Positions 26,407-35,132 of a stretch of 64,000 nucleotides of DNA are shown piece by piece. A model generated the notes under the pieces. It had not been told where the DNA came from. It worked only from the letters and a program-made list of their open reading frames with translations, and searched no databases. Each line of letters begins with the position of its first letter. Position 1 is the stretch's first letter. The position numbers and the translations under genes are program-made. The DNA lies in assembly GCA_937927335.1 (NCBI GenBank), contig CALBDU010000054.1:7645-71644 (forward strand). Reading direction: 5' to 3'. The DNA comes from an uncultured Clostridium sp. GTDB taxonomy: Bacteria; Bacillota; Clostridia; Clostridiales; Clostridiaceae.

Positions 26407-29400
26407 ATGTTTAATGAAGAAAAAATACTTGATATGTTTAATAAGGATACATCTGGAAATAACCAGTTGAAGGGCAATAGAGTATTGGATTCAGATTTGG
26501 TTTCCTCTGTGGATATAACAGACAGCGACAACCTTATATGTCTTGATGGAACAGTGATTTCAGAGAATCTTTTTAATGAGTACAAGGTTAAAATTGAGAT
26601 AGACGGTAACGGAAAAAGTGTATTATCTACCTTTTGCAGCTGTGCGGATTTTGAGAAGCATGAATTCAGCAGGAAAAATTACTGCTGTAAGCATCTTTGT
26701 GCCTTATTTTATAAATCACTAAAGCAGCTGGCGGTACATCCTGCCTTTGGAAAGGAAAGCAAAGAGGAGGCAGATATTTTTAAAACAGAAGATAATGTCC
26801 TTTCAAGTCTTTTGGGAGATGAGAAGCATAAAGAGCAAGTTAAAATCGAAGTTTATATAAATAAGACAGGAATCATGGATAACATTTCAGCAGAATTTAA
26901 AATTGGCGTTAAATCAGCAACCTCCCATAACCTTTATATTTTGAAGGATATAAATTATTTTCTTGCTGCCTGCTATAACAACATATCCATAAATTACAGC
27001 AAAAATTTTGTGTTTAATACCGCCACCCACCGTTTAAGTCCTAAAGATAAAAGACTTATGGCATTTATTGAAACCTTGAAGGAAATAAAGGGAAGCCTGA
27101 ATTTCAATCAAAGGGGAGAAAAGGTGGTGGATGGCAAGACATTAAATATTCCTAAATTCATGATTCGGGATTTTTTTCAGGTTATAAGGAATCATAGAGT
27201 CTATCTAAATGAAGGCTTTTTTTACAGGCCAGTGGAGACAGAAATTTTGAACCAAAGACCGGAATTGGATTTCGATATGAAAATAGTAAAGGGAAGCTAT
27301 ATATTAAAATCTCCCGGGGGTATGCCCATGGTGCTGGGTTCGAAAAAGGATGTGTTTCTCTATGGCTCGTCCATATATCTGCCGGATTATGAATTTTGCT
27401 ATAAAATAACTCCTTATCTTTCCGTATTGAAGGATACACGGGTGGTAAGCATACCAGCAGATAAAGAGGAAAGGATATTAAGGGAGCTGATACCTGAGCT
27501 TAATGGTATGGGACGGGAGGTTACCTTGTCCAGGTCTATTAAGGAAAAGGTGGAAACCGGTGAATGCAATTTTAATTTCTATTTTGACAGGCATGGAAAG
27601 GAAATTACTTTAAAGGTTAATGTTAAGTATGGAAGATTTGAATTTAATATTTTTAGTGATTGTAAGGAAAAAATAATATACAGAGATACTAAAAAGGAAA
27701 ATTCCCTCCTGGGAACCTTACGATCACTAGGGTTTGAGGAAATAGGCGAAAGGTTCTGCCTTACAGCCGGAGACGATTACGTATTTAGGTTTTTCAAAAG
27801 CGAAATAGGCAGACTCCAGGAATTGGGGGAGGTCTATTATTCAGAAAGCTTTAAAGGCATCAAAGCCCTTGGAAAAGGCTCTTTAAGAGGTGACATTAAA
27901 TCTGGGAGCTATAATTATTTTGAAATGAACTTCAAAATAGGAGATGTTCCCACTGATGAAACGGCGGATATACTAAGGGCCTTTAGGGATAACCTAAAAT
28001 ATTACAAGCTTAAGTCTGGGGAATACCTTGATTTAGAGGAGCTGGAGCTGAAAAAATTTTTAAAGCTTCTGGATACTGCATCCTCTGATAAAATAACAAA
28101 TAACAAATTGCTTATAAATAAAGCAAAGGCCCCATACATCCAGGATTACTTTGAAGAAAATGATTTACGCTATATCACAGGTGTAAAGGAACTTAAAAAA
28201 GTCAGAAACAAACTTAAAAATATTGAAAAACAGAAATTTGAAATACCGGATAGACTGTCAAAAACATTAAGAGAGTACCAGAAAACAGGCTTTAAATGGT
28301 TCAAAACATTGGATTATTTTGGTTTTGGAGGAATTCTGGGAGATGAAATGGGCTTGGGAAAAACTGTGCAGGCAATAGCTTTTATGTTGTCCAATAAGGG
28401 AAGCAAAACCCTGGTGGTGGCTCCAACCTCCCTTATCTTCAACTGGATAGAGGAATTTGAAAAATTTGCTCCGGAGCTTAAGGTTGCAGCCTTTAATGGT
28501 GCAAGGGAGGAAAGAGAAGAAAAATTTGAAGACATTGATAAATTTGATGTAATTGTAACCACCTACAATCTGCTTAAGAGGGATATTGAGGCCTATAAAA
28601 ACATTGAATTTAATTACTGCTTCCTGGATGAAGCTCAGTTTATAAAGAACTCAAGCTCTCAAAATTCACAGGCAGTAAAGGAGATAAAGGCTTCCAGGCG
28701 TTTTGCACTTACCGGTACCCCCATGGAAAATTCACTGATGGAGCTTTGGTCAATTTTTGATTTTATAATGCCGGGATATCTTTTTGATGAGAAAAGATTC
28801 AGTGTTAGGTACCACAAGAAGCTTAAAGAGGGTCCGGAGGTAATTGAAGAGCTCAATAAGCTCATAAGGCCCTTTATCCTGAGAAGGAAAAAGAAGGATG
28901 TTATAAGAGAGCTTCCTGATAAAATTGAAAAGACGCTAATGGTGAACATGGATTATGAGCAGAAAAAGGTTTATAAGACCTATGCGGATTATGCAGCGGA
29001 TATTATTGCAAAAAAGGTTAAGGAGGATGAGTTTAAAACCAGTAAAATTGAAATCTTATCCTATATAACAAAGCTTAGGCAGCTGTGCCTGGACCCTTCA
29101 GTTGTTATGGATAATTACCAGGGGGGCAGTGCAAAGCTTGAAGCTATGCTTGAGCTTTTATCTCAGGCACTGGATGAAGGCCACAGGGTGCTGGTTTTCT
29201 CCCAGTTTACATCAGTGCTTAAAAATCTTGGAAGCAGGCTGAAAACCGAAAAAATTCACTTCAGTTACCTGGACGGCACTATATCTGCGGAAAAGAGGAT
29301 GAAGCTTGTTAACTCCTTTAATGAGGGAAAAAACTCAGTATTTCTCATAAGCCTTAAGGCTGGCGGTACAGGACTTAACCTTACATCAGCTGATTTGGTG

Positions 29401-29652
29401 GTGCATTTTGATCCATGGTGGAACCCTGCTGTAGAGGACCAGGCTACGGACAGAGCCCACAGAATAGGCCAGGAAAATGTGGTGGAGGTTGTTAAAATCA
29501 TAGCCAAGGGCACCATTGAGGAAAAGATCCTTCAGCTTCAGGAAAGCAAAAGAAAGCTCATATCAGAAGTAATGGGTGATGAGCTTTGTAATGGAGATAA
29601 ACTTCTTTCATTAACGGAAGAGGATATTACATGGCTTTTTCAAAACAGCTGA
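26407..29652 (+). CDS. SNF2-family helicase with N-terminal SWIM zinc finger
   Basis: 1081 residues. A SWIM finger lies at about 75-100 (CSCADFEKHEF, then CCKHLCALFY). Residues about 130-600 are the bacterial SNF2-associated region, of unknown role. The helicase core follows: LREYQKTGFKWFKTL, DEMGLGKTVQAIAFML (Walker A), LVVAPTSLIFNW, FLDEAQFIKN (DEAQ box), ALTGTPMENSLMELWSIFDF, then LRRKKKDVIRELP, VLVFSQFTSVLKNL, LISLKAGGTGLNLTSADLVV and DQATDRAHRIGQ. It is probably a DNA translocase acting on protein-DNA complexes. CAAGGAGATATG precedes the ATG. No methylase, nuclease or other defence partner is adjacent, so a housekeeping role is more likely. Confidence 0.93.
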   Translation: MFNEEKILDMFNKDTSGNNQLKGNRVLDSDLVSSVDITDSDNLICLDGTVISENLFNEYKVKIEIDGNGKSVLSTFCSCADFEKHEFSRKNYCCKHLCALFYKSLKQLAVHPAFGKESKEEADIFKTEDNVLSSLLGDEKHKEQVKIEVYINKTGIMDNISAEFKIGVKSATSHNLYILKDINYFLAACYNNISINYSKNFVFNTATHRLSPKDKRLMAFIETLKEIKGSLNFNQRGEKVVDGKTLNIPKFMIRDFFQVIRNHRVYLNEGFFYRPVETEILNQRPELDFDMKIVKGSYILKSPGGMPMVLGSKKDVFLYGSSIYLPDYEFCYKITPYLSVLKDTRVVSIPADKEERILRELIPELNGMGREVTLSRSIKEKVETGECNFNFYFDRHGKEITLKVNVKYGRFEFNIFSDCKEKIIYRDTKKENSLLGTLRSLGFEEIGERFCLTAGDDYVFRFFKSEIGRLQELGEVYYSESFKGIKALGKGSLRGDIKSGSYNYFEMNFKIGDVPTDETADILRAFRDNLKYYKLKSGEYLDLEELELKKFLKLLDTASSDKITNNKLLINKAKAPYIQDYFEENDLRYITGVKELKKVRNKLKNIEKQKFEIPDRLSKTLREYQKTGFKWFKTLDYFGFGGILGDEMGLGKTVQAIAFMLSNKGSKTLVVAPTSLIFNWIEEFEKFAPELKVAAFNGAREEREEKFEDIDKFDVIVTTYNLLKRDIEAYKNIEFNYCFLDEAQFIKNSSSQNSQAVKEIKASRRFALTGTPMENSLMELWSIFDFIMPGYLFDEKRFSVRYHKKLKEGPEVIEELNKLIRPFILRRKKKDVIRELPDKIEKTLMVNMDYEQKKVYKTYADYAADIIAKKVKEDEFKTSKIEILSYITKLRQLCLDPSVVMDNYQGGSAKLEAMLELLSQALDEGHRVLVFSQFTSVLKNLGSRLKTEKIHFSYLDGTISAEKRMKLVNSFNEGKNSVFLISLKAGGTGLNLTSADLVVHFDPWWNPAVEDQATDRAHRIGQENVVEVVKIIAKGTIEEKILQLQESKRKLISEVMGDELCNGDKLLSLTEEDITWLFQNS

Positions 29653-29668
29653 AAAGTAGAAAATATCA

Positions 29669-29697
29669 GGCATGATGCTTTGCATTGTGCCTTTTTT
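29669..29697 (+). terminator. Intrinsic terminator after SNF2 gene
   Basis: GGCATGATGC (29669-29678), loop TTT, GCATTGTGCC (29682-29691), then TTTTTT. Confidence 0.85.
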
Positions 29698-29789
29698 CTG
29701 CCCTTTTTTTGCCTTCATGTATCTTTTTAGGAAACCTGGGAATACTATAACATATATTTTATATTTAAGAGAAATCGGGAGGAATAAAA

Positions 29790-31451
29790 GTGGCTGAAGA
29801 ATGTGTTAAAGTCATTCCTTTAGGGGGACTTGGTGAAATTGGAAAGAATATTACTGCTTTTGAATATGGTAATGAAATTATTGTTATAGATTGCGGCTTG
29901 GCTTTTCCGGAGGATGAAATGTATGGAGTTGATCTGGTAATACCAGATATATCCTATCTTATAGAAAATGCTGATAAAGTGAAGGGCTTGTTTTTAACTC
30001 ATGGACATGAGGATCATATAGGATCAATACCTTATATATTGAAGCAGTTGAATATGCCGGTGTACGGCACCCGCTTGACCTTGGGAATAGTGGAAAACAA
30101 GCTCAATTCCCACAGTATGCTTTCGGACTGCAAATTAAACTGTGTAAAAGCTGGAGATATAATCAGCACTGAAAATTTCAAAATTGAATTTATCAGGGTT
30201 ACCCATAGTATTGCTGATTCCTGTGCTATAGCAATTCATACACCTGTAGGTGTTATTTTGCATACCGGGGATTTCAAGGTTGATTATACACCTATTGATG
30301 GGCTGGTAATGGACCTGGAGCGTATTTCAGAGCTTGGAAGAAAGGGAGTATTGCTTCTGATGGCAGACAGCACCAATGTGGAACGTCAGGGCCATTCAAT
30401 ATCTGAAAGGTCCATTGGAGGAACACTGGACAGGATTTTTTCCAATGCCAGGGGAAGAGTAATTGTAGCTACCTTTGCATCAAATATTCACAGGATGCAG
30501 CAGATAATTAACGCATCGGTACAGCATGGAAGAAAGATAGCCTTCAGCGGAAGAAGCATGGAGGATATATCGAGAGTTGCAGGAGAGCTTGGTTATCTTC
30601 ATATTCCAGAGGGCTATCAGATAAGTGTAGAGGATGTTGCAACCTATTCCAATGATCATGTGACAATTATTACTACAGGAAGCCAGGGAGAGCCCATGTC
30701 GGCTTTGGCCAGGATTGCATTTGCAACTCACAGGAAGCTTAAAATTGAGCCTGATGATTTATATATTATTTCTGCATCGCCCATACCAGGCAATGATAAG
30801 CTTATTTCCAGGGTAATAAACAACCTATTTAAAAATGGTGCAGATGTAATATATGAGGATCTGGAGGAGGTACATGTATCTGGACACGCATATCAGGAGG
30901 AACTGAAGCTTATCCATACACTGGTGCATCCGAAGTTTTTCATGCCGGTGCACGGTGAATACAGGCATCTTAAGCATCACATGGATATGGCAGAAAAGCT
31001 GGGCATGGACAAATCAGATATATTTAAACTTAAAACTGGGGATGTGCTTGAATTAAACAGTGAAAGTGCACGGGTTGCCGGAAGGGTACCTACAGGAGCA
31101 GTTTACGTGGATGGTATCGGAGTTGGTGATGTGGGCAACGTGGTACTTAGAGACAGGAAGCATTTAGCCCAGGATGGCATGCTTACCATAGTTGCCACCA
31201 TTGAAAAGGATACCTGCAACCTTATTGCAGGCCCTGATGTAATAACAAGAGGGTTTGTATTTGTAAAGGAATCAGAGGAACTGATCAATGAAGTTAAGGA
31301 TATCGCCAGAGAGGAGCTTATTTACTGTTTAGAGGATAAGATTACAGAATGGTCAGTTTTGAAGATAAATGTGAAACGATCTGTGGAAAGGTATGTATAC
31401 GAAAAGACAAAAAGAAAACCGACCATACTGCCCATAATTATGGAGATTTGA
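29790..31451 (+). CDS. rnj: Ribonuclease J
   Basis: 553 residues from GTG 29790 with GGGAGGAATAAAA upstream. It is a metallo-beta-lactamase/beta-CASP RNase: PLGGLGEIGKNITAFEYG, TLTHGHEDHIGS-type FLTHGHEDHIGSIPYIL (HxHxDH, Zn ligands), VTHSIADSCAIAI, LHTGDFKVD, LMADSTNVERQGHSISE, IVATFASNIHRMQQI, SGRSMEDISRVA, TTGSQGEPMSALARIA, FMPVHGEYRHLKHH, and a C-terminal domain. RNase J has both endonuclease and 5' exonuclease activity in mRNA turnover and rRNA maturation. It is a single-gene unit. Confidence 0.96.
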   Translation: MAEECVKVIPLGGLGEIGKNITAFEYGNEIIVIDCGLAFPEDEMYGVDLVIPDISYLIENADKVKGLFLTHGHEDHIGSIPYILKQLNMPVYGTRLTLGIVENKLNSHSMLSDCKLNCVKAGDIISTENFKIEFIRVTHSIADSCAIAIHTPVGVILHTGDFKVDYTPIDGLVMDLERISELGRKGVLLLMADSTNVERQGHSISERSIGGTLDRIFSNARGRVIVATFASNIHRMQQIINASVQHGRKIAFSGRSMEDISRVAGELGYLHIPEGYQISVEDVATYSNDHVTIITTGSQGEPMSALARIAFATHRKLKIEPDDLYIISASPIPGNDKLISRVINNLFKNGADVIYEDLEEVHVSGHAYQEELKLIHTLVHPKFFMPVHGEYRHLKHHMDMAEKLGMDKSDIFKLKTGDVLELNSESARVAGRVPTGAVYVDGIGVGDVGNVVLRDRKHLAQDGMLTIVATIEKDTCNLIAGPDVITRGFVFVKESEELINEVKDIAREELIYCLEDKITEWSVLKINVKRSVERYVYEKTKRKPTILPIIMEI

Positions 31452-31558
31452 TAAAAATTTTATGTTGAACCTGTGAAACTTATAAAGGATATTAGATATT
31501 TTTGTAGAAATACTATTATAATGGTATTTCTATTTTTATTTTACGGGGGGTATAACAA

Positions 31559-32389
31559 ATGAATCTCGAAGCTATCTTGAAAGATCCTGTAAATGTGGAC
31601 AAAGAATATCCACCAATTACAGAAGCTTTTAAAATTAATGTGAAGGGCGATAATTTAATCGCAATGATGTATGTTGCACAGGGAAAGGGGCCGCTTCCTA
31701 CAATTATTTTATACCACGGATTTCCGGGGTATGAAAAAAATATAGATCTTGCTCAGGCCTTAAGAAGGGCAGGCTATAACGTTTTGCTTTTCCACTACAG
31801 AGGCTGCTGGGGAAGTGAAGGTACATATTCTGTAAATAATGTACTTGAGGATGCAGATGCAGCAATAGATTTTTTAAGGTCGGACAAATGCCCGAAAACC
31901 TGCAAGGTTGATCCGGATAATATAATATTAATGGGATACAGCATGGGCGGATTTGCAGCATTGATAACCCTGGCAAAGCACCCTGAAATTAAATCCATGG
32001 CTTTCCTGGTAGGCTTTAACTTTGGCAAGTACGCAAAGGGTCTATATGGAGACGAAAAGTTAATAAAGGAAGCCCAGGAGTATTGGTCAGGTTCATTTGC
32101 ACCACTTAAAGGAATTACTCCTGAAACTTTCATTGCAGAAATCGTTGAAAACAGAGACAAATGGGATCTGGTGGACCATGCAGAAAAGCTCAAGGGTCAC
32201 AAACTGCTGTTTATCGGAGGCACCTATGACACCTGTGCCCATATTCCAGGCCACTATCAGCCAATTGTGGACATGCTGAACAAGACAAAGCAAAACGATG
32301 TCACAGAGGTAATCCTTGAAACAGACCACGACTGCTCCAACAAACGAATTGCTCTATCCGAAGAGGTACTGAGGTGGCTTAGGAGTTAG
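31559..32389 (+). CDS. Alpha/beta hydrolase (prolyl-oligopeptidase/acyl-hydrolase-like)
   Basis: 276 residues with an alpha/beta-hydrolase fold: TIILYHGFPGYEKNIDLAQA (oxyanion region), VLLFHYRGCWGSEGTYS, and the nucleophile elbow LMGYSMGGFAALITLA (Ser in GYSMGG, about residue 126). Candidate acid and base are in GGTYDTCAHI and the final ETDHDCSNKR. There is no signal peptide. A strong GGGGGGTATAAC precedes the ATG. Its stop is eight bases before a copy of the dispersed repeat, then a terminator. Substrate unknown; esterase or peptidase. Confidence 0.87.
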   Translation: MNLEAILKDPVNVDKEYPPITEAFKINVKGDNLIAMMYVAQGKGPLPTIILYHGFPGYEKNIDLAQALRRAGYNVLLFHYRGCWGSEGTYSVNNVLEDADAAIDFLRSDKCPKTCKVDPDNIILMGYSMGGFAALITLAKHPEIKSMAFLVGFNFGKYAKGLYGDEKLIKEAQEYWSGSFAPLKGITPETFIAEIVENRDKWDLVDHAEKLKGHKLLFIGGTYDTCAHIPGHYQPIVDMLNKTKQNDVTEVILETDHDCSNKRIALSEEVLRWLRS

Positions 32390-32397
32390 AGGAGTTA

Positions 32398-32409
32398 GGG
32401 ACGGTTAAC
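32398..32409 (+). repeat. GGGACGGTTAAC repeat, copy 4
   Basis: GGGACGGTTAAC then AATTAATG, directly after the hydrolase stop and immediately before its terminator stem. Confidence 0.85.
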
Positions 32410-32413
32410 AATT

Positions 32414-32464
32414 AATGCTTATATTTCTCTTTGTTATCATTGGGAAGTATAAGCATTTTTTTTG
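32414..32464 (+). terminator. Intrinsic terminator after hydrolase gene
   Basis: AATGCTTATA (32414-32423) pairs with TATAAGCATT (32448-32457), followed by a run of T. The loop is 24 nt. Confidence 0.75.
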
Positions 32465-32538
32465 TCACTCATGAAACTCTAAAAACATATTATGTAATAG
32501 ACCCTGGGGTTAAATAGATATAAAAGCGAGGAAAAATT

Positions 32539-32922
32539 ATGAGTTCATTTGTAAATACCGGATATGCAAAAAAGAATAATAACATTATAGAGGATGCAAG
32601 TGTAACCGTTAATGTAGCTAATGCTGATACCTTGATAATGACAAAAACTGTTGATAAACCAAATGAATTTTATTTTCAAGGCGATACCATTGTTTTTACA
32701 ATTACAATTTCTCTACCTGCATCTGCTGGGAGTAAATTAAATGGCATAACATTTGAAGATCAAATTCCTTCACAGGTTATACTGCCAACAACTGCACCAT
32801 ATGGAGTAACTACTACAGAGGGAAATATTGTGCCTGTTGCTGGTAATCAGGTTAAGATTACCGGAATTAATCTTGATCCTGGCGAAACTGTGACAATAAC
32901 AATAACTGGTACTATTGCTTAA
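32539..32922 (+). CDS. DUF11-like repeat-domain protein (small)
   Basis: 127 residues, no signal peptide or membrane segment. The sequence matches the DUF11/conserved-repeat beta-sandwich (ASVTVNVANADTLIMTKTVD, YFQGDTIVFTITISLPAS, NGITFEDQIPSQVILP, ITGINLDPGETVTITITGTI), normally found as tandem modules in surface proteins. Here one module stands alone. GCGAGGAAAAATT precedes the ATG. A similar, membrane-anchored DUF11-like protein follows 65 bases later, after a terminator hairpin. Without an export signal its location is unclear; both start MSxF/MSCF, as do some spore-surface proteins. Confidence 0.72.
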   Translation: MSSFVNTGYAKKNNNIIEDASVTVNVANADTLIMTKTVDKPNEFYFQGDTIVFTITISLPASAGSKLNGITFEDQIPSQVILPTTAPYGVTTTEGNIVPVAGNQVKITGINLDPGETVTITITGTIA

Positions 32923-32932
32923 AATGAATTAT

Positions 32933-32966
32933 ATCCAATGGGTCTTGCAGGCTCATTGGATTTTTA
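32933..32966 (+). terminator. Terminator-like hairpin between the two DUF11-like genes
   Basis: ATCCAATG (32933-32940) pairs with CATTGGAT (32954-32961), then TTTTAA. It probably reduces read-through to the second gene. Confidence 0.65.
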
Positions 32967-32987
32967 ATAATTGTAAGGGGTAATTAT

Positions 32988-33602
32988 ATGAGTTGCTTTT
33001 GTAAATCGGAATGTGATAATTTTGTCACCCAACTTACTAATATATCAAAAGTATGGAAAGGAGGATTTTTGAAAACTGCAGAAGTGAATTTTTATATTAA
33101 GTATAAAAAAACTTCAGATTTAAAAGTAAAACAATTTACAGATGCTTTGTTTGGGAGCGTATGTGAGCAGCTCAATCTTATTATTGAAGTATGCAATTTA
33201 GGACCAGAAATTGAAGGCAGCGGCAAGTTAATTGATATATTTACAAATGAAAATAATCTTAATATCAAATCAGTTGTAATAACAAAAGGAACATATACCT
33301 TAGAAAATGGTATCTTTATATGGGACATTGGACAGATTGCTCCTGAAGAACAACTATTTGCTGTTATTGCATTTAAACCTAAAAAAGCCGGTTTATATAG
33401 AAGTGTTGCAAAAGTGTATGGAGATAATTACGACACGAATCAATGTAATAATTTTTCTAAAGAAAAAATTCCTGTGCTTGATCTGTATTTGAAAATTGAG
33501 TTGCTAATTATTATGACTACCTTAATAACATTGATTTTGATAGCTGCCATATGGAATTCCTTCAGATGTTCAGAAGTAAGAGAAGAAAAGGGGGACGGTT
33601 AA
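32988..33602 (+). CDS. DUF11-like protein with C-terminal membrane anchor
   Basis: 204 residues. A Cys-rich start (MSCFCKSEC) is followed by a DUF11-type sandwich (NLIIEVCNLGPEIEGSGKLI, IFIWDIGQIAPEEQLFAVIA, KPKKAGLYRSVAKVYGDN) and one hydrophobic segment at about 172-192 (ELLIIMTTLITLILIAAIW), then a short basic/acidic tail. No N-terminal signal peptide is seen. The last residues (KGDG and stop) are encoded by copy 5 of the dispersed repeat, so insertion of the repeat has reset the C-terminus. AAGGGG precedes the ATG. Confidence 0.68.
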   Translation: MSCFCKSECDNFVTQLTNISKVWKGGFLKTAEVNFYIKYKKTSDLKVKQFTDALFGSVCEQLNLIIEVCNLGPEIEGSGKLIDIFTNENNLNIKSVVITKGTYTLENGIFIWDIGQIAPEEQLFAVIAFKPKKAGLYRSVAKVYGDNYDTNQCNNFSKEKIPVLDLYLKIELLIIMTTLITLILIAAIWNSFRCSEVREEKGDG

Positions 33603-33603
33603 C
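33591..33603 (+). repeat. GGGACGGTTAAC repeat, copy 5 (overlaps a stop codon)
   Basis: GGGGACGGTTAAC then AAATAATTAG. It supplies the final Gly-Asp-Gly codons and the TAA stop of the DUF11-like membrane protein. Confidence 0.85.
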
Positions 33604-33650
33604 AAATAATTAGTATAATTGTATTTTTCATATTAAATGGAAATTAATAA

Positions 33651-33680
33651 AAGCTGAACAGTTTTAAACTATTCAGCCTT
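33651..33680 (-). terminator. Terminator after ECF S-component gene
   Basis: On the minus strand GGCTGAATAGTTT pairs with AAACTGTTCAGCTT (with G-U), followed by TTATTAATTT. Confidence 0.6.
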
Positions 33681-33687
33681 AATTATT

Positions 33688-34245
33688 TTAAAGTTTAAAT
33701 TTTGATTTTTTTAACATTTTACTCATTGGCAAGGCAATGAGGATACCTACCAAGACTTCTGCACAGTTTGCAGGAACATCTTTTAATGATACTATTAAGC
33801 CTTGAGCAAATGTTATATTTTGCGAAAGCAAATAAGTTGTTACAAATGCTCCAGCTATATAATATGCAAATATCATCCAGATACCTGCAACTGTAAATCC
33901 TAGAATGTTATTTGCAACACTTTCACCATTATTTTTTCCTCTGAATATTATCATAGCAGCCACTAAAGCCATAGAACCTTTAATTGCAAAAGTAAAAGGG
34001 GCCCAAACTAAATAACCACCTAAAATATCTGCAAGGCACATACCAACAGCTGATGCTATTACTGAATTTCTTTTCCCAAGCAAAACAACTGCCAAGAAAA
34101 TCATGCTATCACCTAAATGTGTATATCCAGCATAGGTTGGAACTCTGATTGTCATAGTTACTAAAGTTATCATGGCAATCATTAATGCTACTTGAACTAA
34201 AGACAAGGTTTTACTATTTATTACACCAATATTTTTTCTTTCCAT
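33688..34245 (-). CDS. ECF transporter S component (substrate-binding membrane subunit)
   Basis: 185 residues with about five or six membrane segments. N-terminal LVQVALMIAMITLVTMTIRV, YTHLGDSMIFLAVVLLG, GMCLADILGGYLVWAPFTFA and the C-terminal LPMSKMLKK fit the ECF-type riboflavin/HMP-like S-component family. It would bind a vitamin or precursor and dock with the shared EcfAAT module, which is not encoded here. GCAAGGAGGCAAT precedes the ATG. No riboswitch is visible upstream, so the vitamin cannot be inferred. It shares an intergenic region with copy 6 of the repeat. Confidence 0.87.
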   Translation of the reverse strand: MERKNIGVINSKTLSLVQVALMIAMITLVTMTIRVPTYAGYTHLGDSMIFLAVVLLGKRNSVIASAVGMCLADILGGYLVWAPFTFAIKGSMALVAAMIIFRGKNNGESVANNILGFTVAGIWMIFAYYIAGAFVTTYLLSQNITFAQGLIVSLKDVPANCAEVLVGILIALPMSKMLKKSKFKL

Positions 34246-34346
34246 TAAATTGCCTCCTTGCTAAATCTTTACTTTTATTATAATCACTTTTCTAAAATGA
34301 TAAAGTGTATCCATACAGTTGTTGTTTCTTAACTTTTCTTAACTTT

Positions 34347-34358
34347 GGGACGGTTAAC
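34347..34358 (+). repeat. GGGACGGTTAAC repeat, copy 6
   Basis: GGGACGGTTAAC, inverted relative to copy 7 with 70 bases between. The pair encloses the alaX-like gene promoter. Confidence 0.85.
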
Positions 34359-34378
34359 AAGTTATTACAGTAAAGCTA

Positions 34379-34408
34379 TTGGATTATAAATTTTAACTTT
34401 GATATAAT
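34379..34408 (+). promoter_or_regulatory. Promoter for the alaX-like gene, inside the repeat pair
   Basis: TTGGAT (34379-34384) and TATAAT (34403-34408) are 18 bases apart. Transcription would start near 34415 and pass through copy 7 only. Confidence 0.55.
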
Positions 34409-34428
34409 TGTATAAGTGGGAATTAATT

Positions 34429-34440
34429 GTTAACCGTCCC
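34429..34440 (-). repeat. GGGACGGTTAAC repeat, copy 7
   Basis: AATTAATT then GTTAACCGTCCC, whose reverse complement GGGACGGTTAACAATTAATT equals copy 1 over 20 bases. It lies in the untranslated leader of the alaX-like gene. Confidence 0.85.
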
Positions 34441-34477
34441 AAAGAGACCAAGAGATAAACTGAGAGGAGAAAATTCT

Positions 34478-35119
34478 ATGGCTTGTGAAAAAGTATTCTG
34501 GCAGGATCCTTATTTAACACAACTTGATTCAAAAATTACCTTTGTAAAAGGGAATAAAATAAAGCTAGACAGGACGATATTTTACCCTTTTTCAGGTGGA
34601 CAACAGTCTGACTCAGGTACTATTGGTGAATATAAAGTCATTAATGCAGTAAAGGAATGCAAAGAAATAATATACGAAATAGAAGAAAATCATGATTTAA
34701 AAGAAAAGGATACAGTTCATGTTAAAATAGATTGGGATAAACGATATAGATTAATGAAGCTTCATTTTGCAGCAGAGCTTGTTCTAGAATTGATATACCA
34801 AAATTATAATCATCCTCAGAAAATTGGTGCAAATATAACTGAAGATAAGGCAAGAGTTGATTTTAATTGGGGTGGCAACATTTCCCAGTCATTTTCCTTT
34901 CTTAACGGCAAGCTAAAAGAAATAATACAACAGGACCTTCCAATAATTAGTGACTTCAGTGATAGGGTAAATGAAATTAGATTTTGGGAGATCAAGGGTT
35001 TTGCAAAGGTGCCTTGTGGCGGCACTCATTTAAAGAGGACAGGGGAAATAGGCCATATTGAATTAAAGAGGAATAACTTGGGTAAAGGAAAAGAGAGAAT
35101 TGAGCTATATCTAAAATAA
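34478..35119 (+). CDS. Alanyl-tRNA editing protein AlaX-like
   Basis: 213 residues from ATG 34478 (GGAGAAAATTCT upstream); the longer frame starts inside the repeat and is rejected. Homology to the editing domain of AlaRS is clear: FYPFSGGQQSDSGTIG near residue 35, DWDKRYRLMKLHFAAELVLE, PCGGTHLKRTGEIGHI at the C-terminus. These enzymes deacylate Ser- or Gly-tRNA-Ala. The zinc motif HxxxH reads HFAAE, so one ligand is Glu, while the Cys-x3-His half (CGGTH) is intact. Activity may therefore be altered or use Glu as a ligand. The downstream transposase is on the opposite strand. Confidence 0.82.
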   Translation: MACEKVFWQDPYLTQLDSKITFVKGNKIKLDRTIFYPFSGGQQSDSGTIGEYKVINAVKECKEIIYEIEENHDLKEKDTVHVKIDWDKRYRLMKLHFAAELVLELIYQNYNHPQKIGANITEDKARVDFNWGGNISQSFSFLNGKLKEIIQQDLPIISDFSDRVNEIRFWEIKGFAKVPCGGTHLKRTGEIGHIELKRNNLGKGKERIELYLK

Positions 35120-35132
35120 AAAATATCATTCC

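Noticed and set aside
26407..29652. SNF2 helicase as part of a phage-defence system (e.g. DISARM)
   Set aside because: No methylase, nuclease or PLD partner on either side; the neighbours are DUF1846 and RNase J and each has its own terminator.
32390..32464. Hairpin formed by repeat copy 4 as a terminator
   Set aside because: The terminator stem is AATGCTTATA/TATAAGCATT downstream of it; copy 4 has no local inverted partner.
34427..34477. Extension of the AlaX-like gene into the repeat
   Set aside because: The extra codons come from repeat copy 7; ATG 34478 has its own ribosome site.
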